A DNA stretch of 64,000 nt, taken from the IMG/VR virus record IMGVR_UViG_3300017917_003446, positions 1 through 64,000 of that record. One strand, given 5' to 3'. The number at the start of each line of letters is the position of its first letter. Within the stretch, counting starts at the first letter, position 1. Source of the stretch: a virus. Of the stretch, positions 51,512 to 60,795 are shown piece after piece. Made by a program: the position numbers and the translations under genes. A model generated the notes under the pieces. It ran no database searches and had not been told where the DNA came from. It saw only the letters and a list, made by a program, of their open reading frames with translations.

Positions 51512-52780
51512 ATGATAAATTATAGTTTTAGTATTATAACGCCAACACATAGTCCTAAAAATATTCCATTCTTACTAGAATTATATGATAGTTTAAAAGA
51601 ACAAACTTATTCTAATTGGGAATGGGTGCTGTTACTTAATGGTGATTTTTTTAATTTTCTAGTACCACCTAAAATTTTAAATGATTCACAAGTAAAAGTT
51701 TTTAGAACAAATAGTGAAAATAACAATATTGGTTTAGTGAAAAATTTAGCTTTTGGACAAGCAATAAATGATATACTAGTTGAAGTAGATCATGATGATA
51801 TATTAACTGATAATTGTCTATTAGAATTAAATTTAGCTTTTCAGGATCAAAGTGTAGGATTCGTTTATAGTGATGATGCTATTTTACATCATCAAAATAA
51901 CTTTATCCCTTATGATCCAGCATATGGTTGGACATACAGAAATTTTCATTGGAAAAATAAAGATCTAATTTCAATGAATAGTTTTGAACCGTCAAGTCAA
52001 AGCCTTTCCTTTATTTGGTTCGCGCCTGATCACGTAAGAGCTTGGCGAAAAGAAATTTATAATAGTATAGGCGGACATAATAAATCTTTATCAATTTGTG
52101 ATGATCATGATATCATGATAAGAACATATCTACATACTAAATTTTTTAAAATTAATAAACCTCTTTACATATATAGAATAACGGGTGATAATACTTCAAT
52201 AGATCACAAAAATGCAGAAATACAAATTGAAACAAGAAAAATATTCAATGAATATGCAGTAGCTCTAGCAGAAAAAGATGCTAAAGAAAAAAATTTATTA
52301 ATGATAGACTTAGGTGGAGGAATTAATGCTAAACCAGGATATACTACTATAGATTTAGAAGATGCAGATATCATAGCAGATTTAAATAATGGGATACCTT
52401 TGCCTGACAACAGTGTTGGAATAATTAATGCTAGCCATGTCTTAGAACATCTAAGAGATCCTATTAAATCTATGAAAGAAATTCATAGAGTATTAGTTCA
52501 CGGAGGATGGGCATTTATTGAAGTACCGAGTACAGACGGTAGAGGAGCATTTCAAGATCCTACTCATGTAAGTTATTGGAATGAAAATAGTTTTTTATAT
52601 TATACTGAAAAAAATATGGCCAGATTTATAAGAAATACTGATATAAGATTTTCCAAATTTAGGTGTGAAACTTTATTCCCTAATGATTGGATGAAAAGTA
52701 TAAATGCAAGCGTTGTTGTAGCATGGCTATGTTGTATCAAAGATGATTCAAAAAGATTTCCGGGAATTTGGAATATATGA
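51512..52780 (+). CDS. GT2 glycosyltransferase fused to SAM methyltransferase
   Basis: The 422-residue protein has a GT2 domain (SFSIITPTHSPKNIPFLLELYDSLKEQTYSNWEWVLL, then VEVDHDDILTDN carrying the acidic motif, about 90-101) to about residue 250. A class I methyltransferase follows: IDLGGGINAKPGYTTIDLED (about 264-283), IADLNNGIPLPDNSVGIINASHVLEHL and REMHRVL-type segment EIHRVLVHGGWAFIEVP. Such fusions add and cap sugars. Overlaps the next oxygenase by four bases (ATGA). Confidence 0.85.
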   Translation: MINYSFSIITPTHSPKNIPFLLELYDSLKEQTYSNWEWVLLLNGDFFNFLVPPKILNDSQVKVFRTNSENNNIGLVKNLAFGQAINDILVEVDHDDILTDNCLLELNLAFQDQSVGFVYSDDAILHHQNNFIPYDPAYGWTYRNFHWKNKDLISMNSFEPSSQSLSFIWFAPDHVRAWRKEIYNSIGGHNKSLSICDDHDIMIRTYLHTKFFKINKPLYIYRITGDNTSIDHKNAEIQIETRKIFNEYAVALAEKDAKEKNLLMIDLGGGINAKPGYTTIDLEDADIIADLNNGIPLPDNSVGIINASHVLEHLRDPIKSMKEIHRVLVHGGWAFIEVPSTDGRGAFQDPTHVSYWNENSFLYYTEKNMARFIRNTDIRFSKFRCETLFPNDWMKSINASVVVAWLCCIKDDSKRFPGIWNI

Positions 52781-53379
52781 AATATAAAATACCACCTTAT
52801 GCTAATAAAAATGAAGGGTTACCTTATGTTGAATGGAAAAATGCTTTTAGTGAGGATGAAATAAAAAAAATAATAAATTTGGGAGAAAATTTACCCCTTA
52901 ATGATGCAGGAATAGTTCCAGATAAAGATAAAACTGTAGTTAATTTAGATTTTAGAAGATCTAAAACATCATGGATTGACCCTAATAATCAAAGTGAATG
53001 GCTTTTTAGAAAAATAGCATTTTTAGTAAGAGAAGTAAATTCTGATTTTTATAGATTTGATATAGATGGTCTATATGAAAGTTTGCAGTATACTATCTAC
53101 AATGCCAGTGATAAAGGACACTATGATTGGCATACAGATATAGGAGTATATGGGTCGGATTCTGTTACTAGAAAAATATCTATGAGTTTACTGCTGACTA
53201 ATCCTGACGAATTTGAAGGAGGTGATCTTGAGATTTGGGGATCTAGATATGTAGTTGCCCCTAAAGAAAAAGGAAATCCGATTTTTTTTCCATCATTTTC
53301 TTTACATAAAGTATCACCTATTACTACTGGTATTCGCAAATCTTTAGTAGTTTGGATAGGTGGTCCAGCATTTAGATAG
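52777..53379 (+). CDS. 2-oxoglutarate/Fe(II) oxygenase, prolyl-4-hydroxylase-like
   Basis: The 200-residue protein has YDWHTDIG (HxD, about 117-119), a GGDLEIWG strand, and FFPSFSLHKVSPITTGIRKSLVVWIGG supplying the distal His and Arg. This is close to the PiuC/P4H-type pattern. ATG 52777 overlaps the upstream stop; an in-frame TTG at 52768 is less likely. It closes the accessory island and is followed by a late promoter. Confidence 0.88.
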   Translation: MKYKIPPYANKNEGLPYVEWKNAFSEDEIKKIINLGENLPLNDAGIVPDKDKTVVNLDFRRSKTSWIDPNNQSEWLFRKIAFLVREVNSDFYRFDIDGLYESLQYTIYNASDKGHYDWHTDIGVYGSDSVTRKISMSLLLTNPDEFEGGDLEIWGSRYVVAPKEKGNPIFFPSFSLHKVSPITTGIRKSLVVWIGGPAFR

Positions 53380-53394
53380 CCAAATTAGTACCCT

Positions 53395-53402
53395 TATAAA
53401 TA
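53395..53402 (+). promoter_or_regulatory. T4-type late promoter before the 53421 gene
   Basis: Perfect TATAAATA, 18 bases before the ATG at 53421; initiation near 53408 leaves a short leader that still holds the ribosome site AGGGGG. Confidence 0.75.
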
Positions 53403-53420
53403 TTGCTATAGGGGGAAATT

Positions 53421-53756
53421 ATGGCTGTTACATCTAATCTAGTAATAGATCAAGGTTCCAATTTTAGTATAGTTGTTAGATATTTAGACGATGACGGAAC
53501 TGCAATTGATCTGACAGGGTACCAAGCACGATCTAAAATGCGCAGATCTTATTATTCTGCGAATGCTACCACGTTTGGTGTGGATATTTCAGACCCAACT
53601 AATGGAAATGTTACAATAACATTAGATGCAAATACTACTGCTAATCTTAAAGCAGGTAGATACGTTTATGATGTAGAAGTGGTCGCTAATGCCACTTACA
53701 CTGTTACTAGAATAGTAGAAGGCACCATAACCGTTATGCCTGAGGTTAGTAAATGA
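53421..53756 (+). CDS. Small Ig-like / baseplate-fibre connector protein
   Basis: The 111-residue all-beta protein begins LVIDQGSNFSIVVRYLDDDGTAIDLTGYQARSKMRRSY and has GRYVYDVEVV. The layout is like BppU N-terminal or Ig-like fibre-anchoring domains in phages. Likely a minor virion protein that supports the next gene. ATGA overlap at its end. Confidence 0.65.
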   Translation: MAVTSNLVIDQGSNFSIVVRYLDDDGTAIDLTGYQARSKMRRSYYSANATTFGVDISDPTNGNVTITLDANTTANLKAGRYVYDVEVVANATYTVTRIVEGTITVMPEVSK

Positions 53757-54634
53757 CAGTAATTTTAGCAACCAAACCTAAAGCCGCGCAATTAGTTATT
53801 AATAAGGGCGGTGTTGCTGGTCCTCAAGGCGCACAAGGAGCCCCAGGCGCACAAGGCGCTACTGGTAGTATAGCAGGAATAACTACTGGAGTTATCGCAA
53901 GTACTTATGGTGGCACAGGTAATACTGCAGTGTTCTCTGTTGGTGCTAATGGGCAAATTTTATTTGCCACAAATTCAGCTATTTCAACTAGTTTCACATT
54001 ACAAGGTAACACTGGTTCTGACACTTTTAATACTGGTGATACATTAAGAATAGTAGGCGGTAATGGTATAACTACTGCTGCTACCGATAACACGATATCT
54101 GTAGCATTAACTCAAAATTTAACAGTTAATGGTAGTTTAACTGTAAGTGGTAATCTTTATGTAGAAGGTAACACTACATATCTGAATACAACAACTGCAG
54201 TTATAGAAGATGCACTTATAAAACTAGCAAACAATAATATCGCTGACACTGTCGATATAGGATTTTATGGTCAATATCAAAATGGTGGAGTAAAATATGC
54301 GGGTTTGTATAGAGATGCTGCAGACAACAAGTTTAAGTTATTTACAGGTTTAGAAGTAGATCCATCTGATCCCAATTTAGTAAGTATTCCTGCTGCTGGT
54401 TATACAAGAGGTAAACTTTTAGCTGACGTTGAAGGCGGCACAGTTTCTGAACTAATAAGTCCCATCGCTGTAGAAGATGGCGGTACGGGAGCAGCAGTAT
54501 TTACTTTGAATGGTATTTTATATGGTTTAAGTACAAGTTCTTTAGGATTTGCTACAGGTAGTAATGGTCAAGTTTTACAAATAGGTGATACCGGATCGCC
54601 TGTATTTGCCGTATTAGACGGTGGAGAATATTAA
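53753..54634 (+). CDS. Short tail fibre-like protein with collagen-like stretch
   Basis: The 293-residue protein has a Gly-X-Y segment (GPQGAQGAPGAQGATG, about 22-37), then beta repeats LTVNGSLTVSGNLYVEGNTTYLNTTTAVIEDALIKLANN and DTVDIGFYGQYQNGG, the same modules as in the giant fibre (DSVDLGFFGHYKGG). It lacks an S74 domain. Located just before the neck genes, as a structural minor fibre. Overlaps gp13 by one base. Confidence 0.75.
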   Translation: MTVILATKPKAAQLVINKGGVAGPQGAQGAPGAQGATGSIAGITTGVIASTYGGTGNTAVFSVGANGQILFATNSAISTSFTLQGNTGSDTFNTGDTLRIVGGNGITTAATDNTISVALTQNLTVNGSLTVSGNLYVEGNTTYLNTTTAVIEDALIKLANNNIADTVDIGFYGQYQNGGVKYAGLYRDAADNKFKLFTGLEVDPSDPNLVSIPAAGYTRGKLLADVEGGTVSELISPIAVEDGGTGAAVFTLNGILYGLSTSSLGFATGSNGQVLQIGDTGSPVFAVLDGGEY

Positions 54635-55377
54635 TGTCTAATCCAACATCAAGACAGGGATTAATAGATTACTGTCTAAGAAAATTGGGGCATCCCGTTA
54701 TAGAAATAAACGTAGATGATGATCAACTTGAAGATCGTATAGATGAAGCTCTTGGATTTTATAGAGAGTTTCATTATGATGCTGTAGAATTAGTTTATTT
54801 AAAACATCAAATAACACAAACAGATATAGATAATCAATACTTATCTATAAGTGACGCTGTTACAGGTGTTACCAAAATATTTCCTTTTTCTAACAGGACA
54901 ACAGGTATAAACATATTTGATATTAGATATCAAATTCTTATTAATGATCTTTACAGTTTAATGTCTACTGATTTAATCTATTATTCTCAGGTAAGACAAC
55001 ATCTTGAATTAATTAATATGATGCTAATAGGGCAAAAGCCTATACGTTTTAATCGTCATATGAACAGACTATTCATTGATATGGATTGGGAAGAGGATGT
55101 TGATGTAGGAGATTACATAGTTATCGAATGCTATCGAATTCTCGATCCTGATACTTATACAGATGTTTATAATGATAGAATACTTAAAAAATATGCAGCT
55201 GCTTTAATTAAAAGACAATGGGGAGCAAATCTAAAGAAGTTTAGTGGTGTTCAATTACCCGGTGGTGTACAACTTAATGGACAAGTGATATTCGATGAAG
55301 CAATGCAAGAAATAAAAGAAATTGAAGAAGAAACAAGGAATACTTATGAGCTTCCTGTTGATATGTTTGTAGGCTAA
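54634..55377 (+). CDS. 13: Neck protein gp13
   Basis: The 247-residue protein matches gp13: RQGLIDYCLRKLGHPVIEINVDDDQLEDRIDEALGFYREFHYD, ILINDLYSLMS, ECYRILDPDTYTDVYNDRILKKYAAALIKRQWGANLKKF. In T4, gp13 and gp14 join the head to the tail. Followed by a 65-base gap before gp14. Confidence 0.93.
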   Translation: MSNPTSRQGLIDYCLRKLGHPVIEINVDDDQLEDRIDEALGFYREFHYDAVELVYLKHQITQTDIDNQYLSISDAVTGVTKIFPFSNRTTGINIFDIRYQILINDLYSLMSTDLIYYSQVRQHLELINMMLIGQKPIRFNRHMNRLFIDMDWEEDVDVGDYIVIECYRILDPDTYTDVYNDRILKKYAAALIKRQWGANLKKFSGVQLPGGVQLNGQVIFDEAMQEIKEIEEETRNTYELPVDMFVG

Positions 55378-55398
55378 TATCATCTAGGCTCATAGAAG

Positions 55399-55427
55399 AG
55401 AATAACACCTTGTCTATACTTTGTCAA
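55399..55427 (-). promoter_or_regulatory. Possible sigma70-type promoter, antisense to gp13
   Basis: On the minus strand TTGACA (55427-55422), a 17-base spacer and TATTCT (55404-55399, four of six bases of TATAAT). It would read into gp13 as antisense. It lies in the only gap of this cluster. The fit could be chance. Confidence 0.3.
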
Positions 55428-55442
55428 TAGAAAAGAACAACA

Positions 55443-56192
55443 ATGGCAACCAATCATTATTTTCAATCAGGTATACCAATGGGGATTCGGCCAGAAAGCC
55501 ATCTCCACGAAGATCTAATAATTGAGTGCCTAAAAATTTACGGTTTCGATGTTTACTATCTTAATAGAGAATCAGTAAATGAAGATTTAATTCTTAACGA
55601 AGATCCTTTGAATAAATTTACCAGCGCATATCAAATTGAAATGTATTTGGAAAATGTAGATGGATTTGGTGGCGATGGTGATTTGATGACAAAGTTTGGT
55701 TTGGAGCTTAGAGATACTGCCACATTTATAGTATCAAGAAGAAGATGGGATTTGGAAATAGGTAGAAGTGGAAATGCTATTTTATCAAATAGACCATCTG
55801 AAGGCGATCTTATATATTTTCCATTAACTAAATCCTATTTTGAAATTAGAAAAGTTGTAGCAACTAATCCGTTTTTCCAAGTGGGACAATTGTATGTCTT
55901 TAAACTAGAATGTGAATTATATCAATACAGTTCTGAAGAAATTAGTACTCAAGATTCTACTATAGATGATAACATTACAGAACATTCATTGAATATTAGT
56001 GATTATGAAATTTTGTTAGAAGATGGTTCAAATTTACTATTAGAATACGAAGTACATTCCTCACTAATAAGAGAAGAATATAATTTAAGAGTAATAGATG
56101 TAATATCTGACAATGAAAACTTTGAAACTAATATATCAGATATTTTAGACTTTACTGAACGTAATCCTTTTGGTGAGGTCCATAATGCTTGA
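55443..56192 (+). CDS. 14: Neck protein gp14
   Basis: The 249-residue protein matches gp14: HLHEDLIIECLKIYGFDVYYLNRESVNEDLILNEDPLNKF, FGLELRDTATFIVSRRRW and GDLIYFPLTKSYFEIRKV. The C-terminal 70 residues are acidic and less conserved. It overlaps gp15 by eight bases. Confidence 0.93.
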   Translation: MATNHYFQSGIPMGIRPESHLHEDLIIECLKIYGFDVYYLNRESVNEDLILNEDPLNKFTSAYQIEMYLENVDGFGGDGDLMTKFGLELRDTATFIVSRRRWDLEIGRSGNAILSNRPSEGDLIYFPLTKSYFEIRKVVATNPFFQVGQLYVFKLECELYQYSSEEISTQDSTIDDNITEHSLNISDYEILLEDGSNLLLEYEVHSSLIREEYNLRVIDVISDNENFETNISDILDFTERNPFGEVHNA

Positions 56193-56934
56193 TAAATTTT
56201 ATCATAGTACAATTCGTAAATCCATTATAGCTTTTGGTAATATGTTTAATAATATTACCATAGATAGAAAAAATTCTAGTGGTGCTGTAGTACAATCGTT
56301 AAGAATACCTTTAGCATATGCCCCAAGACAAAAATTCTTAGCAAGAATAGCACAACAACCTGTAGTAGAGGAAACTAGTCAACAAGTAATATTGCCTAGA
56401 ATGTCATTTGAAATGACTGGTATAATGTATGATCCTCAAAGACGAATTAGTTTGGTGCAGCAAAACAGATCATTAAATACTTCAACTACATCTTTGAATG
56501 CTCAGTATGCGCCTACTCCTTATAATATGAATTTGAGTTTATACATTTATTCTAAAAATCAAGATGATGCTTTACAAATTGTAGAACAAATACTGCCATA
56601 CTTTAATCCAGATTATAATTTATCCTTTAAAGCTATTCCTTCCATGGGAATAACACATGATTTACCGATACTTTTAGAAAATATAACTTATGAAGATGAT
56701 TATGAAGGAGATCTAAGTACAAGAAGATCTATTATATGGACTTTAAATTTTGTAATGAAACTAAACTTCTATGGACCAATCAATAGACAAGGTATCATTA
56801 GAAGAGTGGATGTGGACACATATTCCGACGCAGAATTATCAAAACGAATTAACCAATACGATGTAACGGCATCTCCAAGTACAGCGGTACCAGGAGATAC
56901 AATAGATTTTGTTGAAAATTTTGAGGACTTCTGA
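56185..56934 (+). CDS. 15: Tail sheath stabiliser and completion protein gp15
   Basis: The 249-residue protein starts MLDKFYHSTIRKSIIAFGNMFNNI and has RIPLAYAPRQKFLARI, ILPRMSFEMTGIMYDPQRR and PTPYNMNLSLYIYSKNQDDALQIVEQILPYFNP. This is the gp15 pattern; it locks the top of the tail and binds the neck. ATG 56185 is preferred over 56170, which lies deeper in gp14. Confidence 0.92.
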   Translation: MLDKFYHSTIRKSIIAFGNMFNNITIDRKNSSGAVVQSLRIPLAYAPRQKFLARIAQQPVVEETSQQVILPRMSFEMTGIMYDPQRRISLVQQNRSLNTSTTSLNAQYAPTPYNMNLSLYIYSKNQDDALQIVEQILPYFNPDYNLSFKAIPSMGITHDLPILLENITYEDDYEGDLSTRRSIIWTLNFVMKLNFYGPINRQGIIRRVDVDTYSDAELSKRINQYDVTASPSTAVPGDTIDFVENFEDF

Positions 56935-57347
56935 TGAAGAATATGGAAAATTTAAATGCTCTATTTAATATAGAGCCGACTCAAACCACGGCTTTAGTAT
57001 TGCCTTCTTCAAATAGAGAAGATGATAAGGATGATGACTATCAACTAGCAAGACAAACACTTCGCAAATTAATTATTAAAGGTGAAGATACTTTAGACGA
57101 GATGATTAATCTTGCTAAAAATTCAGAGCATCCAAGAACATATGAAGTTGCTGGACAACTAATTAAAACTATGTCAGATGTTGCTAAAGATTTATTATCT
57201 TTACAGAAGCAAATTAAAGATATAGACACACCTTCAAAGAATCAAGGGCAGATAGGTAATCAAACAAATAATGTTTTTGTTGGTTCTACAGACGAATTGC
57301 TTAAGTTGTTAAAGAAAGAAGACGGCAAAACAATTGAGCAACGATAA
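56934..57347 (+). CDS. 16: Terminase small subunit gp16
   Basis: The 137-residue protein is helical with a core DDYQLARQTLRKLIIKGEDTLDEMINLAKNSEHPRTYEVAGQLIKTMSDVAKDLLSLQKQI, as in gp16 of T4-like phages. gp16 forms a ring that regulates cutting and packaging by gp17. It overlaps gp17 by 14 bases. Confidence 0.9.
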   Translation: MKNMENLNALFNIEPTQTTALVLPSSNREDDKDDDYQLARQTLRKLIIKGEDTLDEMINLAKNSEHPRTYEVAGQLIKTMSDVAKDLLSLQKQIKDIDTPSKNQGQIGNQTNNVFVGSTDELLKLLKKEDGKTIEQR

Positions 57348-59040
57348 TCACTCATATAACGGCAATCCAAATTTAAAGCCTATTGATTATGCTTTAAATT
57401 ATACAATGGATCAGGTAAAGGAGATACTAAAATGCTCCGGTGATCCTATCTATTTCATAGAAAATTATTGTCATATAGTATCATTAGATCAAGGCCTTGT
57501 TCTTTTTAAACTATACGATTGCCAAAAAGAGAAAGTAGATACTATTCTCAATAATCGTAAAGTGATTCTAATGGAAGGCAGGCAACAAGGCAAGACAATA
57601 ACAGCTGCTGCTTGTATCTTATGGTATACATTGTTTCAATCAAGTAAAACTGTAGCTATCCTAGCTAATAAATCATCGTCTGCCAGGGAAGTGTTGCATC
57701 GTTATCAAATAATGTATGAACATTTACCTATATGGATGCAACAAGGCGTAAAGACTTGGAATAAGGGGGATGTTGAACTTGAAAATGGATCAAGAATAAT
57801 TACTGCAGCTACAAGTTCTTCTGGTATTCGTGGTAAATCTGTGAACTGGTTATACATAGATGAGGCTGCTATTATTCCTAATACTGTTGCTGAGGATTTC
57901 TTCACATCTGTTTATCCGACGATATCAGCAGGTGAAACTACCAAAATTCTTTTAACATCTACTCCTTTGGGTTATAATCATTTTTGGAAGTTTTGGAATG
58001 AAGCAGAACAAGGCAGAAACGGATTTACGCCTTTGTTTATTCCATACAGTAGAATACCTGGTAGAACTGAGAAATGGGCTGAAGAACAAAAAGCTATGTT
58101 AGGTGAACTTAAGTTTAATCAGGAAGTTTTATGTAGATTCTTAGGTTCATCGAATACTTTAATAGCTCCAGACATTATTGGTAGAATGTCCGCTTTACCC
58201 TATATCCATTCTAAAGATGGTCTTGATATTATAGAAGAACCAATACGAACAGTAAAAGATCGTGAGGGCAAATTGGTACATAAAGGTCATATCTATATCA
58301 TTATAGCAGACACATCTAGAGGAGTTGGTGGAGATTACTCAGCATTTACTGTTATCGACATCACAGAATATCCATATAAAATAGTAGCAAAGTATAGAGA
58401 TAATAATATAAACCCATTATTGTATCCCACGGTCATTGCTAAGGTGGGTAATGATTACAACAAAGCATATGTACTAGTAGAGATTAATGATAACGGACAA
58501 CAAATTGCTAACACTATGTATATGGATTTAGAATATGAAAATGTATTAGCTGTAGGATATGATGGTAAAAACGGACAATACTTATCAGCAGGATTTAAAT
58601 CTAATACTACACTAGGTATAAGAACAACAAAACAAGTGAAACGACTAGGTTGTGCTTTGTTCAAGGGTTTAGTTGAAAACAATAAGTTGTTAATTCATGA
58701 TGCAGATATAATTTCAGAAATTTCTACATTTATAGAGTCCAAAGGTACGTATGCTGCAGACTTGGGGTATCATGATGATCTTGTAATGACATTGGTATTG
58801 TTTGCTTGGGTCACTAACGAACTTTACTTCAAGGATATGACTAATAGTGATCTGAGATTAGAATTATATGAAAATCAAATAAGAGATATAGAAGATGAAT
58901 TGACACCCTTCGGATTTGTAGATGACGGTATAGATGATCTGGCACCTGAATTAGATAAATTCGGAGGCGATCTATGGTTTCATAAAGACTTAAATGCTGA
59001 AATGGAAAAACTAAAACATAAATGGTTAGATAAAGTCTAA
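57334..59040 (+). CDS. 17: Terminase large subunit gp17
   Basis: The 568-residue protein carries the packaging ATPase (Walker A-like EGRQQGKT about 83-90, Walker B WLYIDEAA about 173-180) and a nuclease domain (IIADTSRGVGGDYSAF with the metal Asp, DDLVMTLVLFAW near 475). A TTG start at 57334 is used; the next ATG (MDQVKEILKC) would remove only 24 residues, so both are possible. It overlaps gp16. Confidence 0.95.
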   Translation: MSNDNHSYNGNPNLKPIDYALNYTMDQVKEILKCSGDPIYFIENYCHIVSLDQGLVLFKLYDCQKEKVDTILNNRKVILMEGRQQGKTITAAACILWYTLFQSSKTVAILANKSSSAREVLHRYQIMYEHLPIWMQQGVKTWNKGDVELENGSRIITAATSSSGIRGKSVNWLYIDEAAIIPNTVAEDFFTSVYPTISAGETTKILLTSTPLGYNHFWKFWNEAEQGRNGFTPLFIPYSRIPGRTEKWAEEQKAMLGELKFNQEVLCRFLGSSNTLIAPDIIGRMSALPYIHSKDGLDIIEEPIRTVKDREGKLVHKGHIYIIIADTSRGVGGDYSAFTVIDITEYPYKIVAKYRDNNINPLLYPTVIAKVGNDYNKAYVLVEINDNGQQIANTMYMDLEYENVLAVGYDGKNGQYLSAGFKSNTTLGIRTTKQVKRLGCALFKGLVENNKLLIHDADIISEISTFIESKGTYAADLGYHDDLVMTLVLFAWVTNELYFKDMTNSDLRLELYENQIRDIEDELTPFGFVDDGIDDLAPELDKFGGDLWFHKDLNAEMEKLKHKWLDKV

Positions 59041-59044
59041 AACC

Positions 59045-59062
59045 ATTTATTTATAAATAAAT
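59045..59062. promoter_or_regulatory. Palindromic late promoter before tail sheath
   Basis: ATTTATTTATAAATAAAT is a perfect 18-base palindrome. The plus-strand TATAAATA is at 59052-59059, and an overlapping minus-strand copy is at 59055-59048. The plus copy lies 51 bases before gp18; the minus copy points into the gp17 gene. An AAGGAG ribosome site at 59099-59104 serves gp18. Confidence 0.75.
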
Positions 59063-59109
59063 AGTAATTTAGTTTGGCATGAAAAGTTAAAATATACAAG
59101 GAGAACAAG

Positions 59110-60795
59110 ATGGCATTTCAGCTTTCACCAGGCGTGCTAGTAACTGAAAAGGACCTTACATCGATCGTCCCAACAGTTTCTACTACTGCTGGCGCATTCG
59201 CTGGCGCCTTTCAATGGGGTCCTGTAGACGAGGTTACATCTATTGATTCTGAAAATAGATTGGTGGAAGTATTTGGAAAGCCAAATGATACCACATTTCA
59301 ATCATTCTTTACAGCAGCAAATTTTTTATCTTATGGTAACAACCTACAAGTTATCCGTGTTGTAAACAAGGCAACAGCTAAAAACGCTATATCAAATACA
59401 TTAGGCGCAGCGCAATTAATTACCAATGAAGATAGTTACGTCGCTACTTATGCTTCAGGTAATGTTTCTTTGGGTGTTGCTATAGCAAAATATCCCGGTA
59501 CACTTGGAAATTCTTTAAAAATATCTGTTGCAGACGGCGCAACTTATTCTGGCTGGAATTATGCTACAAATTTTGATTCTGCTCCTAGTACATCCACTTT
59601 TGTCTCGGCAGCAGGTGGTAGACATGACGAAGTACATGTTATAGTTATAGATGAAGATGGGGTTTGGACCGGCACAGCTGGAACTGTTCTCGAAAAATTC
59701 CCTAACGTATCTAAAGCATCAGATGCTAAGAAATTTGATGGATCTACTAATTATTACAAGAATGTTTTAAATAATAGTTCTAAATACGTATGGTGGGGTT
59801 CACATCCAACTGATCTTACTAGTAATAACTGGGGGTCAGCATCCACAACGACATTTGGTAATTTAAATGCAAATGTTCAAGTTTCGCTTGCTAGTGGCGT
59901 ATCCGCTGATTCCTTAACAGATGGTAATTTAATGTCTGCCTATGCGGAATTTGCTAATGACGAATTGTATGATGTAAGTTTAGTTCCATTAGGTAATGTA
60001 AGCACCACTGTAGCAACTTATGTAATTAATAATGTTTGCGAAATAAGAAAAGATTGTATAGCTTTTGTTTCTCCTGACCAGTCCCAAGTAGTAGGTATTA
60101 CAAGCAATTCTACACAAACTACAAATATCACAGGATATAGAGATTCCTTACCATCAAGCTCGTATGGAGTAATGGATTCAGGATTTAAGTATCAGTTTGA
60201 TCGTTACAACGATGTTTATCGTTGGGTCCCAGCAAACGGCGATACAGCAGGTACAGTTGTGAGAACAGATTTTACAACAGATCCTTGGTTCTCTCCTGCA
60301 GGCTTCAATAGAGGCCAAATTAAGAATGTTGTTAAATTGGCATACTCACCAAGACAAACAGATAGAGATACTCTGTATAAGAAAGGTGTAAATCCAATTG
60401 TAACATTCCCAGGACAAGGCACAGTATTATTTGGTGATAAAACACTATTATCTAAGCCTAGCGCTTTTGACAGAATCAATGTTCGTAGATTGTTTATTGT
60501 TCTAGAGAAGGCTATAGCAACTGCTGCCAAGTTCCAGTTGTTTGAGTTTAACGACGCCTTCACACGTGCGCAGTTTCGTAATTTAGTTGAACCTTTCCTT
60601 AGAGATGTTCAAGGTCGCAGAGGTATTACAGACTTTAAAGTAGTTTGCGACGAAACTAATAATACAGGTGAGGTGATTGATAGAAACGAATTTGTTGCAG
60701 ACATTTTTATTAAGCCTGCACGTTCTATTAACTTTATTCAACTTAACTTTATTGCGACACGAAGCGGTATTAGTTTTGAAGAAGTTGGCGCATAA
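59110..60795 (+). CDS. 18: Contractile tail sheath protein gp18
   Basis: The 561-residue protein matches gp18: FQLSPGVLVTEKDLTSIVPTVSTTAGAFAGAFQWGPVDEV and the conserved end LFIVLEKAIATAAKFQLFEFNDAFTRAQFRNLVEPFLRDVQGRRGITDFKVVCD. It forms the sheath around the gp19 tube. Some codons (for example CGT, GAC) differ from the AT-rich neighbours, fitting high expression. Confidence 0.95.
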   Translation: MAFQLSPGVLVTEKDLTSIVPTVSTTAGAFAGAFQWGPVDEVTSIDSENRLVEVFGKPNDTTFQSFFTAANFLSYGNNLQVIRVVNKATAKNAISNTLGAAQLITNEDSYVATYASGNVSLGVAIAKYPGTLGNSLKISVADGATYSGWNYATNFDSAPSTSTFVSAAGGRHDEVHVIVIDEDGVWTGTAGTVLEKFPNVSKASDAKKFDGSTNYYKNVLNNSSKYVWWGSHPTDLTSNNWGSASTTTFGNLNANVQVSLASGVSADSLTDGNLMSAYAEFANDELYDVSLVPLGNVSTTVATYVINNVCEIRKDCIAFVSPDQSQVVGITSNSTQTTNITGYRDSLPSSSYGVMDSGFKYQFDRYNDVYRWVPANGDTAGTVVRTDFTTDPWFSPAGFNRGQIKNVVKLAYSPRQTDRDTLYKKGVNPIVTFPGQGTVLFGDKTLLSKPSAFDRINVRRLFIVLEKAIATAAKFQLFEFNDAFTRAQFRNLVEPFLRDVQGRRGITDFKVVCDETNNTGEVIDRNEFVADIFIKPARSINFIQLNFIATRSGISFEEVGA

